64,000 bases of DNA from Streptomyces sp. NBC_00273 (lineage in GTDB: Bacteria; Actinomycetota; Actinomycetes; Streptomycetales; Streptomycetaceae): NCBI RefSeq assembly GCF_036178145.1, contig NZ_CP108067.1:2232001-2296000 (forward strand), given 5' to 3'. A program made the translations under genes and the position numbers. Shown one piece after another: positions 24,500-33,409 of this stretch; within the stretch, counting starts at the first letter, position 1; each line of letters opens with the position of its first letter. The notes beneath the pieces were generated by a model, which saw only the letters and a list, made by a program, of their open reading frames with translations, searched no databases and was not told where the DNA came from.

Positions 24500-27400
24500 A
24501 TGACGAGTAGTTCGGGTGCCCGGCCAGGGCTGACGCTCGCTGCGGTGGCGCTGGTGCAGTTCATGGTGTCGCTGGACCTATCGGTCGTGAACGTGGGACT
24601 CCCCCAGATCGCTGCCGGCCTCGGCTTCAGCGCGGTGGGCTTGACCTGGGTGATCCACGCCTACGCCCTCACCTTCGGCGGGTTGCTCCTGCTGGGCGGC
24701 AAGGCCGCCGACCGGTACGGCCGCAAACGGATCCTGCTGCTCGGGCTCGGCCTGTTCGGGCTTTCCTCCCTCCTCGGCGGATTCGCCCAGGAACCCGGCC
24801 ACCTCGTCGCCGCCCGAGCGGCACAGGGCGTGGGGGCCGCAGCGCTGGCTCCGGCCGCCCTGGCACTGCTGACGTCGACGTTCCCGGCGGGCCGGGCCCG
24901 TATCAAGGCCTTCGGGGCATGGAGTGCGGCGAACGCGGCCGGAGGCGCCCTCGGTGTCCTCATGGGCGGCGTGCTCACCGAGTACGCGAACTGGCGGTGG
25001 GTCATGTTCGTGAACGTGCCGATGGCGGCGTGCGCGCTGGCCCTGGCCTGGCGCGGCATCGCCGGAGGACCGCCGACCGCTCGCGGTGGCCGTCCGGACG
25101 TGCTCGGTGCCGTCCTGGTCACGGCGGGCACGACCCTGCTCGTGTTCGGCGTCGTCCGCACGGATCGGTACGCCTGGACCTCGCCGGTCACCCTGACGAC
25201 CCTGGCGGTCGCCGCCGCACTGCTGGCCGCGTTCGTCCGTGTCGAACTGACCACCTCCCGCGAACCGCTGATCAGGCTCGGCCTGTTCGCCAACCGCTCG
25301 GTGGCGGGCGCGAACGCCTCCGTGCTCCTGATCGGCGCGGCCATGACCTCCGCCTTCTACTTCGTGTCCCTCTACCTCCAACAAGTCCTCGGAACGGGGC
25401 CCGCGCGGACCGGGATGATGTTCCTGCCGTTCGCCCTCGCCCTGGTCGCCGGCTCCGTGCTCGCCGTCAAGCTCGGCTACCGCCTTGCGCCCCGCACGCT
25501 CGTGGTCACCGGCGGACTCCTGGCTGCGGCCGGGCTCGCCTGGTTCGGCCTGATCAGCCCCGACGGCGGCTTCACCACCGACGTCCTCGGGCCCGCGCTC
25601 CTCGCCGGCGGCGGCTTCGGGCTCTGTCTCGGACCGGTCGCCTCCCTCGCCACCGCCGGCGTCGCGCCCCACGAGAGCGGCGCCGCCGCGGGCCTGCTCA
25701 ACAGCTCGCGCCAGATCGGCGCCTCACTCGGACTCGCCGTCCTCGGCGCCGCGGCGCACCACCGCACCGGCGGGACGGTCACACCCGGGACGCTCAACGA
25801 CGGATACGCCTTCGGGCTGGCCCTCGGCGCCGCGCTCGTGACCGCCGCGGTCCTCGTGGCCCTCGCCGTCCTGCGCCGAACCGGTCCACCGCCACGAGCC
25901 GGGCAGAGCGATGTCGAGGGCGCGGCAGGAGCGGGCGCGGCAGGAGCGGGCGCGGCAGGAGCGGGCGCGGCAGGAGCGGGCGCGGCAGGAGCGAAGGATG
26001 CAGGAGCGAACGTGGCGGGACTGCTGCGCCCCTACTACGCACGCTTCGCCGCCGTGGTGACCCTGCAGGTCATCGGCGCATTGGCGGGTCTGATGCCGCT
26101 GCTGGCGGTCGCCGAACTGGGGCGCACGCTGCTGGCGCCCGGCCCGGTCGATCACGGTCATGTCCGGATCGTCGTGATCGCGGGTGCCGCCGGCCTGTTC
26201 CTCCGACTGCTGTTCACGGCCGCGTCGTCAGGGATAGGACACGTCGTCGACGGCCAGGTACAACTGACGTTCCGCCGGCAACTGGCCGCGCAACTGGGGC
26301 GCGTACCGATCGGGTGGTTCTCCCGGCGCCGGACCGGCGAGCTGGCGAAGGTGGTGGGGGAGGACGTCAGCGCCGTGCACCCGTTCATCGCCCACACCCC
26401 CGGCGAACTCGTCTCCGCCTTCGTGGTGCCGCTGGCGTCGCTGATCTACTTGTTCACCGTCGACTGGCGGCTCACGCTCATCACGCTGATACCGGTCGCC
26501 CTGGCCGTGGCGCTCGTCCCCCTGATGATGACCCCGACCCGGCTGCGCGAGCAGGAGGATTTCGACGCGGCCATGGGACGGATCTCGAGCTCAGTCGTCG
26601 AGTTCGTCCAGGGCATCTCGGTGGTCAAGGCGTTCGGCGGATCCGGGCGCGCCCACCGCGGCTTCCGCACGGCGGTGGACGATTTCGTCGGCAGCTTCCT
26701 GCGGATGGTGCGCGGTCTCGCCGGGATCGCCGCCGGCATGCAAGTGGCCCTGTCGCCGCCGTTCGTGCTGTTGGCCGTCCTGATCGGCGGTACGGCTCTG
26801 ATCACCACCGGTGGCATGGCTCCGGCCGACCTGCTGCCCTTCCTGCTGCTCGGACTGGGCCTGACCGCTCCCGTGGCGGCCCTGGGCCACGGGTTCGACG
26901 ACGTACAGGCCGCCCGGCGTGCGGTCGGCCGGATCCGGGAGGTGCTCACGGTGCGGTCGCTGCCGGAGCCCGCGCACCCGGTCGCACCGCAGGGGCACCG
27001 GCTGGAACTGCGTGACGTCCGATTCGGCTACGAAGCCGATCACGAGGTCCTGCGCGGGGTCGACCTGGTGCTCGAACCGGGAACGACCACCGCACTGGTC
27101 GGGCCGTCGGGAAGCGGAAAGTCCACGCTGGTCCAGCTGTTGCCGCGGTTCTTCGACCCGACCCACGGTTCGGTCACCCTGGGCGGTGTCGACCTGCGCG
27201 AACTCGGCAGCCGGGAGCTCTACCAGAACGTCTCCTTCGTCTTCCAGGACGTCCGGCTGCTGCGCGCGTCGGTCGCGGACAACATCGCGCTGGCGGTACC
27301 GCACGCCGACCTCGACGACGTGGTGCGCGCCGCCCGGCTCGCGAACGTTCACGATCGGATCCTCGAACTGCCCCGCGGATACGAGTCGGTGATCGGTGAA

Positions 27401-27772
27401 GACGCGGGGCTGTCGGGTGGCGAGGCACAGCGGATCGCGCTCGCGCGCGCCCTGCTCGCCGACACGCCGGTCCTCGTGCTCGACGAGGCGACCGCCTTCG
27501 CGGACCCGCAGACCGAACGGGCGGTGCGCCGGGCCCTGGCGACGCTGGGCGGCGACCGGACGATCCTGGTCGTCGCCCATCGCCCGGAGACGATCGCCGA
27601 CGCCGACACCGTCGTGATGCTGGACGACGGGGTGGTCGTCGAACGCGGCACACCGGCCGAACTGCTGGCACGGCAAGGGAGGTTCGCGGCGTTCTGGCAA
27701 GCCCGCCGGTCGGCGTTCGCCGACCGGACCGAAGCCCACAGCGGCGTACCACAAGGAGGCGGTCCCCGATGA
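24500..27772 (+). CDS. Fusion of an MFS exporter (DHA2/EmrB type) with an ABC half-exporter
   Basis: One uninterrupted frame of 1090 residues. Residues about 8-470 form a 14-helix MFS drug/H+ antiporter (VSLDLSVVNVGLPQIA; GGKAADRYGRKRILLLG; FVNVPMAACALALAW). Residues 474-504 are an Ala/Gly linker encoded by a 15-bp tandem repeat. Residues about 505-1090 are an ABC exporter subunit: six-helix domain with PIGWFSRRRTGELAKVVGEDV, then an ATPase with GPSGSGKST, FQDVRLL, LSGGEAQRIALARAL and VLVLDEATAFADPQTE. The ATAFADP ending is typical of siderophore-type heterodimeric ABC exporters. An internal GTG (26012) with AGGAG 7 bp before it could also start a separate ABC subunit. The stop overlaps the next ABC gene (ATGA). 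Confidence 0.85.
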   Translation: MTSSSGARPGLTLAAVALVQFMVSLDLSVVNVGLPQIAAGLGFSAVGLTWVIHAYALTFGGLLLLGGKAADRYGRKRILLLGLGLFGLSSLLGGFAQEPGHLVAARAAQGVGAAALAPAALALLTSTFPAGRARIKAFGAWSAANAAGGALGVLMGGVLTEYANWRWVMFVNVPMAACALALAWRGIAGGPPTARGGRPDVLGAVLVTAGTTLLVFGVVRTDRYAWTSPVTLTTLAVAAALLAAFVRVELTTSREPLIRLGLFANRSVAGANASVLLIGAAMTSAFYFVSLYLQQVLGTGPARTGMMFLPFALALVAGSVLAVKLGYRLAPRTLVVTGGLLAAAGLAWFGLISPDGGFTTDVLGPALLAGGGFGLCLGPVASLATAGVAPHESGAAAGLLNSSRQIGASLGLAVLGAAAHHRTGGTVTPGTLNDGYAFGLALGAALVTAAVLVALAVLRRTGPPPRAGQSDVEGAAGAGAAGAGAAGAGAAGAGAAGAKDAGANVAGLLRPYYARFAAVVTLQVIGALAGLMPLLAVAELGRTLLAPGPVDHGHVRIVVIAGAAGLFLRLLFTAASSGIGHVVDGQVQLTFRRQLAAQLGRVPIGWFSRRRTGELAKVVGEDVSAVHPFIAHTPGELVSAFVVPLASLIYLFTVDWRLTLITLIPVALAVALVPLMMTPTRLREQEDFDAAMGRISSSVVEFVQGISVVKAFGGSGRAHRGFRTAVDDFVGSFLRMVRGLAGIAAGMQVALSPPFVLLAVLIGGTALITTGGMAPADLLPFLLLGLGLTAPVAALGHGFDDVQAARRAVGRIREVLTVRSLPEPAHPVAPQGHRLELRDVRFGYEADHEVLRGVDLVLEPGTTTALVGPSGSGKSTLVQLLPRFFDPTHGSVTLGGVDLRELGSRELYQNVSFVFQDVRLLRASVADNIALAVPHADLDDVVRAARLANVHDRILELPRGYESVIGEDAGLSGGEAQRIALARALLADTPVLVLDEATAFADPQTERAVRRALATLGGDRTILVVAHRPETIADADTVVMLDDGVVVERGTPAELLARQGRFAAFWQARRSAFADRTEAHSGVPQGGGPR
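25921..26010 (+). repeat. 15-bp tandem repeat forming the MFS-ABC linker
   Basis: Four perfect copies of CGCGGCAGGAGCGGG (25921-25980) are followed by a fifth and a sixth degenerate copy. Each encodes Ala-Ala-Gly-Ala-Gly and each carries an AGGAG Shine-Dalgarno-like core. Because the unit is a multiple of three, copy-number changes would keep the two transporter halves in frame. Confidence 0.9.
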
Positions 27773-29484
27773 TTCGCATGCTGCTGCGCGTGCTGGGGCA
27801 CGAGTACGCCCGGCCGGTGCGTCGCACCGTGGCCCTGATGACGACGACCGCCGTGGTCGAGGGTTCGTCCTACGCCCTGCTGGTTCCCGTGCTGCGGGCG
27901 CTGTTCGGGGGCACGCCCGAAGACGCCTGGCCCTGGCTGATCGCGTTCGGGGCCGCGGTCGCGGTCTACGCGGTGCTGCGTTACGTCAGCGACCGGTCCG
28001 GCTTCCATGCCGGCAGCACGCTGTTGCGCGGCACGTACCACCGGCTCGGCGACCATCTGGCCCGACTGCCGATCGGCTGGTACGACGCGGGCCGCATCGG
28101 GGAGGTGTCCGTCCTCGCCGGCCGCGGCATCCTCCAGGCGATGAGCGTGATCGCGCACCTGCTGGCACCGTTCATCTCCGCCTGTGTGACCCCGCTGACC
28201 ATTCTCGCGGTCATGCTGGCCTTCAACTGGCAGATGGGCCTGGCGGCGTTGGCTGCCGTACCGATCGTGGCGGCGATCCAGGTCCGGACGGGACGCTCGA
28301 TGGCCGCTACGGACGCCGAGCGCCACGAACGCGACCACGAAGCCACCGGGCGGGTCGTCGAATACCTCCGGGCCCAGCCGGTGTTGCGCGCGGGCGGCCG
28401 GACCGCGGAACGCTTCCGGATGCTCGACGACTCGCTGCGGGAAGTCCAGCGCGCCTCCCGCCGGACCGCGCTGGCGGCGCTGCCCGGCGTGGTCGGTCTG
28501 GCACTCGCGGTGCAGACGGTGTTCACCGTCGTGCTGGCCCTGGGCGCGTACCTCGCGCTCGGCGGGAGCACCGGCGCGGCGGAGGTCCTGGCGATCCTGG
28601 TCCTGGCCGCCCGCTGCGCGGACCCGCTGCTGTCGCTGTCGGACATCGGCGGCCGGCTCCGCGGTGCACGTGAGGAACTGGCGCGGCTCGACACGGTATT
28701 GCACACCGAGCCGCTGCCGGAGCCGACCGAACCGATCCAGCCGGTGCGCCATGACCTGGAGTTCGACTCCGTCACCTTCCGGCACGGCGACCGCACCGTG
28801 ATCGCCGACACCTCGCTGTCCGTACCGGAGGGACAGCGGCTCGCCGTCGTCGGACCGTCGGGCGCGGGCAAGAGCACGCTGCTGCACCTGCTCGCACGGT
28901 TCTACGACGTGGACTCCGGCGCGGTGCGGGTGGGAGGCGTGGACGTGCGCGCGATCGACACGGAGGTGCTGATGGCGCAGTTCGCCATCGTCTTCCAGGA
29001 CGTCCACCTCTTCGACGGCACGATCGAGGAGAACGTGCGCCTCGGCCGTCCCGATGCCGACGAAGCCGAGGTGCGGGCGGCAGCCAGCGCGGCGCGGCTG
29101 GACGAGGTGATCGAGCGGCTGCCCGGCGGGTGGGGGACGCATGTCGGCGAGGGCGGCGCAAGGCTGTCGGGCGGCGAACGCCAGCGCGTCTCGATCGCGC
29201 GAGCGCTGTTGAAGGACGCGCCCGTCGTCCTGCTGGACGAGGTGACCTCGGCGCTGGACCCGGTGAACGAGGCAGCCGTCCACGAGGGCATCGAGCACCT
29301 GATGGCCGGACGGACGGTGGTGATGGTCGCGCACCGGATGCGGACCGTCCGACGCGCCGACCGCGTCGTCTTCCTGGCCGGCGGCCGGATCGTGGAGGAA
29401 GGCAGCCACGACGCGCTGCTGCGCCGCGGCGGCCGCTACGCCGATTTCTGGAACGCCTCCCTCGCACCGGCGGCGAGTGAATGA
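27769..29484 (+). CDS. ABC half-exporter, partner of the fused subunit
   Basis: A 571-residue ABC exporter subunit whose ATG overlaps the stop of the fusion gene. It has a six-helix membrane domain (about residues 15-310; LARLPIGWYDAGRIGEVSVLAGRG is the coupling region). The ATPase domain has GPSGAGKSTLLHLLARFYD, FQDVHLFDGTI, LSGGERQRVSIARALL and VVLLDEVTSALDP, all intact. With the NBD of the fusion protein it should form a heterodimeric exporter. The SALD D-loop here against AFAD in the partner suggests one standard and one modified site. The transported substrate is unknown; efflux of a toxic compound or natural product is likely given the TetR control. Confidence 0.9.
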   Translation: MIRMLLRVLGHEYARPVRRTVALMTTTAVVEGSSYALLVPVLRALFGGTPEDAWPWLIAFGAAVAVYAVLRYVSDRSGFHAGSTLLRGTYHRLGDHLARLPIGWYDAGRIGEVSVLAGRGILQAMSVIAHLLAPFISACVTPLTILAVMLAFNWQMGLAALAAVPIVAAIQVRTGRSMAATDAERHERDHEATGRVVEYLRAQPVLRAGGRTAERFRMLDDSLREVQRASRRTALAALPGVVGLALAVQTVFTVVLALGAYLALGGSTGAAEVLAILVLAARCADPLLSLSDIGGRLRGAREELARLDTVLHTEPLPEPTEPIQPVRHDLEFDSVTFRHGDRTVIADTSLSVPEGQRLAVVGPSGAGKSTLLHLLARFYDVDSGAVRVGGVDVRAIDTEVLMAQFAIVFQDVHLFDGTIEENVRLGRPDADEAEVRAAASAARLDEVIERLPGGWGTHVGEGGARLSGGERQRVSIARALLKDAPVVLLDEVTSALDPVNEAAVHEGIEHLMAGRTVVMVAHRMRTVRRADRVVFLAGGRIVEEGSHDALLRRGGRYADFWNASLAPAASE

Positions 29485-29522
29485 ACCGTCATGCCGTTCG
29501 GCCCGTCGGCCGGTAGCGGTAC

Positions 29523-29549
29523 CTCCCGGCCGTCCTGGACGGCCGGGAG
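29523..29549. terminator. Terminator after the exporter operon
   Basis: CTCCCGGCCGT is followed after CCTGG by its exact complement ACGGCCGGGAG, 39 bp beyond the ABC stop codon. It is a strong GC-rich hairpin. Confidence 0.8.
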
Positions 29550-30448
29550 TCCGGACGGGGAGCCCGCGAAGGCCCTGTGCGATCCCCCGTCGACGGCGCA
29601 GGCGTGATCTCCGGCCGCCGGGGGCCGGGTGGTCACCAGCACACCGGGGGCGCCTCCCGGCCGGCGGCCGCGAGGTCCAGCCCCGGGCCGGGACGGTGGC
29701 CCGTACCGTGACGACGCGGCTTGCGCCCATCGGCGTCCCGCCGCACGGGACCGGGCCCCGCCATGCGACCCCGCCCCGACACCCTCGGGCGCGACTTCGA
29801 TGACTTAGCGTGTTCATTCCTATACTCTGCGTCACGATCCCGTTCGCGTCCATCCACCTGTGGGTCGCGCGACCCACCGGGAGGCGCCGTCATGTCTCCA
29901 ACGTTCTCCGCACCCGGATTCGCCGACGACCTGAACCCCGACCTCCGCAACTGCCGGCACGCGGTGATCGACACCGAGTTCGACCGCCCTCCGGCACCCC
30001 GCTCCCCGGTTCGGCAACACGGCCGCCCGGCAGAAACCGTACGGACCCGAGGTCGCCGGCCCGAAGCTGCTGCCGCCCGCGCAACGGCGGGTGGCCTTCG
30101 CCCGCCGGACGACCGACCACGGGAAGCAGCCGACCTGACCGGGGCCGGTGTCCGGGGGGACCCGCGCGGTTCGCTCGACGCCGTCAACGCCCTGCAAAGG
30201 GCCGACGGTCCCCTTCGCCGACCCGCTCGGGGCCTCCGTCCGGCAGTTCGCCTCCGGGAGCGGCCAGCAGGGGTCGGCCCGACGGCTGGAATTCGGCCCG
30301 ATGCGCTGACCGAGGTATCAGGTCCCGCGGTCGACCCCCGAGGTCGGCGATGACCACCCTCCAAGACGGCATCTGCCACGCCGAGGGCTGCCGCCCCCTC
30401 CCCAGGATCCGAGGTCTTCGCGTGACCGCGTTGCTTCCTTCCGATCCC
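29550..30448. other. Decayed or non-coding stretch before the LodA-like operon
   Basis: No intact gene. A start with a good RBS at 29892 (MSPTFSAPGFADDLNPDLRNC) opens a frame that soon becomes Arg/Pro-rich. Plausible coding continues briefly in another frame (RFGNTAARQKPYGPEVAGPK, then LLPPAQRRVAFARR) before a stop. This pattern fits a frameshifted and truncated gene of unknown family lying in the direction of the downstream operon. The operon promoter should also lie here. Confidence 0.4.
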
Positions 30449-30475
30449 TCCGATCATTCCGATCATTCCGATCAT
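30449..30475 (+). repeat. Three tandem copies of TCCGATCAT before the LodA-like gene
   Basis: A 9-bp unit repeated three times exactly, 24 bp before the GTG start. It may be a regulator site or a slippage product affecting leader length. Confidence 0.7.
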
Positions 30476-30498
30476 TGCGACGAGAACGGAGACTCACG

Positions 30499-31935
30499 GT
30501 GATCGAGAAGATCTGGCTCTACCCGCCCCTGGCCTTCGCCCGGCTGGGCCCGTCCCCCGAACCCTGCGAGAACTACCGCTACGGCGACAGCGACCTCAGT
30601 CCCCGGGGCACCGGCAAGACCGTCGTCCTGCCCGAACCCTCGCTCCACGTGGCTGAGGACGGCACCCTGACGGAAACACGGCCCCAGGGGAACCGGGTGC
30701 GGTTCAAGGACGCCGTGCACTCCGAAAACGCCGAGCCCGCCGCGAACTCCGCCCAAGTGTTCCGACCCATCTGCCCCTTCTTCGAGGTCCACGGCAGTTG
30801 GACCATCGACGGACAGCCCGATTCCGGAGCGATCACCACCGAGGTGCTGGACGCCTTCGACCTGGAACCCGGCGACGTGCAATGGACGGTGGAGGTCGCC
30901 AACCTCAAGGCACACCACTGCACCGGCGCACTCGGCGACCGCATCGAGGCCAAGGCCAAGCTCCTGGGCAACCAGCACACCCGGCACCCCCTGCGGGGAC
31001 GTTCTCCCCAGGGGGCCGCCCAGCGCCTGGTACCGCAAGGACAGTACGTACCCCTCGGCTCCGTCCAGATCCCGCGGCCGAGCGCGGCCTTCCCCGAGCT
31101 GCGACTGCGCTTCACCCCCGCCGCGGGCCTGGTCTACGGGCCCACGAACCTCCTCCGGCGCACCAACAGGTATCCCCTGCCCGCCGAAAGGCTGATCCTC
31201 TCGCCGAACTCCCCCTGGTGCTCCTTCACCGGCGCGGGCGATCCGCGGACCGTGCCCGGCGGCCTGTTCGCCGGGGCGGCCGAGAACATTGACGGCGGGG
31301 TCTCGTTCGGTCTCGTGGACGACGTCTGCGACGGCCTGGTCACGGTCGAGGTCGGCGGGCTGACCGCCCGCGCGCGGGTCGTCGTCACGCCGCCCGATTT
31401 CGCACCCGACCGCAGACCCTTCACCTCGCTGGCCGACGGTCTCAAGGACCGGGTGAGCCGTGCGGAGGTCGGGGATCCCACGTACGTCACCAAGAATCCG
31501 AAGCTGACGGCGCTCGAGGTACGGGACCTGTTCGAACGCGTCCTGGAAGCCATGGACGCCGTCAACGTGGATGCCCAGAACGAGCGCGCCGTCAGCGAGA
31601 ACGAGTCCCTCGGCCTGCCGCCGGAAGAGCCTGACCGCATGTTCCCGGTACCGGAGGCCCTGGACGGCGTCCGACTGCCGCTGACCGAACGGGGCCGGCG
31701 CAAACACCGCCGTTTCGTGGCGCTGGAGGTCCTGGAAGACATGCTCCGCGAACAGCCGGACCTCATCGAACGGTTCATCAGGAATCCGTACGCGGAGCCG
31801 GACTACTTCGACCGCCGGATGCCGGTCGCGGTGCGGGGGTCCGACGGCTTGCCCATGCACCTGACCCGCCGCCAGTACGACCTGCTGGTGACCTGGGCCA
31901 ACTCGCTGCGGGCCACGGTCGAGGAGGGGACGTGA
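30499..31935 (+). CDS. LodA N-terminal-half-like protein (split quinone-cofactor oxidase, subunit 1)
   Basis: A 478-residue protein; GTG 30499 has CGGAGA seven bases upstream. It begins IEKIWLYPPLAFARLGPS, like the HPAIGVARVGNS start of LodA/GoxA oxidases. It also has the LodA_N-type blocks DVQWTVEVANLKAHH and DDVCDGLVTVEVGG, followed by ARVVVTPPDFAPDRRPFTSL. LodA and GoxA are lysine- and glycine-oxidases of about 700 residues carrying a cysteine tryptophylquinone. Here only the N-terminal half is present, and the C-terminal-half motifs lie in the third gene of the operon. The region after residue 330 (LEVRDLFERVLEAMD; FVALEVLEDMLREQPDL) is helical and not recognised. No signal peptide. It overlaps the next gene by GTGA. 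Confidence 0.7.
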   Translation: MIEKIWLYPPLAFARLGPSPEPCENYRYGDSDLSPRGTGKTVVLPEPSLHVAEDGTLTETRPQGNRVRFKDAVHSENAEPAANSAQVFRPICPFFEVHGSWTIDGQPDSGAITTEVLDAFDLEPGDVQWTVEVANLKAHHCTGALGDRIEAKAKLLGNQHTRHPLRGRSPQGAAQRLVPQGQYVPLGSVQIPRPSAAFPELRLRFTPAAGLVYGPTNLLRRTNRYPLPAERLILSPNSPWCSFTGAGDPRTVPGGLFAGAAENIDGGVSFGLVDDVCDGLVTVEVGGLTARARVVVTPPDFAPDRRPFTSLADGLKDRVSRAEVGDPTYVTKNPKLTALEVRDLFERVLEAMDAVNVDAQNERAVSENESLGLPPEEPDRMFPVPEALDGVRLPLTERGRRKHRRFVALEVLEDMLREQPDLIERFIRNPYAEPDYFDRRMPVAVRGSDGLPMHLTRRQYDLLVTWANSLRATVEEGT

Positions 31936-33374
31936 GCGTACTGCTGCAGATCGGCCGCCGCCCGCCGGAGCGCGAACCGCGGTCCGACGCCGGAGCCGGA
32001 CCGCTCGGACTCGGAGCCGAGGCCAAGGTGTTCCGCAGCGCCCACGGGGCCCACCTGTTCGTCGCCGACGGCAGCCGGATCTACGACCTCCCGGAGGCGG
32101 CCGCGGACCGCTTGGACGCTTGGCAGGCGGCCTCCCGGGACCCCGCGCAGGACGCCGCCCTGGCCGCGGAACTCGGCCTGCCGATGTGGGGCGGGGAGGG
32201 CCTCCCGGGCCCCCGGATCGACGGCACCCCGGCCGAGGTGCCACCCCTGTCCTCCCTCTCGCTCAACGTGATGCAGGCCTGCAACCTCAGCTGCGGCCAC
32301 TGCTACGCCGACGAGGGCCGGTTCGGCGGCTCCGCCCGGACCATGCCCCGCGAGACCGCGTTCGCCGCCGTGGACCGGCTCCTCGCGGAGGCCGCGCCCG
32401 GAGCCGGCGTCGTCGTCGGTTTCATGGGCGGTGAACCACTGCTCGCCCGCGACCTGGTGCACGAGGTCGTCAGGTACGCGACCCGGGCCGGAGCCGCCGC
32501 CGGACACGCCGTCCGCTTCGCGCTCACCACCAACCTCACCACGGTCCGGCCCGCGGACGCGGAGCTGTTCGCCGCCCACCCGTTCACCGTGGCCGTCAGC
32601 CTGGACGGCGACCGGACCGGCCACGACGCACTGCGCCGGGCTCCGGGCGGGGGCAGCGCGTACGACCGGCTGCGGGCCGGGCTGGAGGTGCTGGAGCGGC
32701 ACGGAAGACCGCGCCACCTCTCGGCACGCGTCAGCGTGACCCCGTACACCGGACGGCTGATCGACATCCTGGAGCACGGCATCGGACTCGGCTTCGACGA
32801 GGTCGGCTTCGCCGCCGTGGTCAGCGCCCCGGACGCCGCGTACGAGATCGACACCGCCGCCTTCACCGGCTTCCTTGAACAGATGATCGAGTGCGGGGAA
32901 ACGGCGCTGCGCGAGTTGGCGGCGGGCCGCCGGTACCCCTTCGGCAACTTCCAGACCGCGATGTACGAACTGCACTCGGGCGGCCATCGCCCGTACCCCT
33001 GCGGCGCCGGCGCCGGATACCTCAGCGCCTCCGCCGAGGGCGGCCTCTACGCCTGCCACCGGCTGGTCGACGATCCGGCCTTCGCCATGGGCTCGCTCAG
33101 CCAAGGACCCGACCACGGCGCCAGAGCGGCCCATCTGGCGGCCCGCCACGTGGACCGGGCCGAGCCCTGCCGGTCCTGCTGGGCCCGCTACCTGTGCGGC
33201 GGCGGCTGCTACCACGAGGTCACCCGGCGCGGCCGGCCCGGCTGCGACTACATCCGCGGCTGGCTGGCCTTCTGCCTGCGCGCCTACGTCGAACTCGGCG
33301 AGGCCGCACCGGAGTTCTTCCGGCAGACGGCGGTGTCCGACCTGCCGGCCGATCCGGCCGCCCTCGCCCGCTGA
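31932..33374 (+). CDS. Radical SAM/SPASM maturase
   Basis: A 480-residue radical SAM enzyme. An N-terminal PqqD-like region (HGAHLFVADGSRIYDLPE) precedes the cluster motif C117-x3-C121-x2-C124 (CNLSCGHC). GGEPLLARDL, LTTNLTT and SLDGDRTGHDALR follow. The C-terminal SPASM region has the expected spaced cysteines (YPCGAGAG, LYACHRL, CRSCWARYLCGGGCYHE, GCDYIRG, AFC). The layout resembles QhpD and other peptide-modifying SPASM enzymes that install thioether cross-links or help build protein-derived quinones (established for those relatives). It is coupled to both neighbours, whose Cys- and Trp-containing proteins are the obvious substrates (inference). GTG start, overlapping the previous stop. 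Confidence 0.88.
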   Translation: MSVLLQIGRRPPEREPRSDAGAGPLGLGAEAKVFRSAHGAHLFVADGSRIYDLPEAAADRLDAWQAASRDPAQDAALAAELGLPMWGGEGLPGPRIDGTPAEVPPLSSLSLNVMQACNLSCGHCYADEGRFGGSARTMPRETAFAAVDRLLAEAAPGAGVVVGFMGGEPLLARDLVHEVVRYATRAGAAAGHAVRFALTTNLTTVRPADAELFAAHPFTVAVSLDGDRTGHDALRRAPGGGSAYDRLRAGLEVLERHGRPRHLSARVSVTPYTGRLIDILEHGIGLGFDEVGFAAVVSAPDAAYEIDTAAFTGFLEQMIECGETALRELAAGRRYPFGNFQTAMYELHSGGHRPYPCGAGAGYLSASAEGGLYACHRLVDDPAFAMGSLSQGPDHGARAAHLAARHVDRAEPCRSCWARYLCGGGCYHEVTRRGRPGCDYIRGWLAFCLRAYVELGEAAPEFFRQTAVSDLPADPAALAR

Positions 33375-33409
33375 CCCGCCCTCCGCCCCATCCGGCCGAA
33401 GGAGCCGCC

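Noticed and set aside
24500..27772. Possibility that the MFS-ABC frame is two genes joined by a sequencing error
   Set aside because: Kept as a fusion because the frame is continuous, the linker repeat is a multiple of three, and both halves have intact motifs. The internal RBS-GTG is reported as an alternative.
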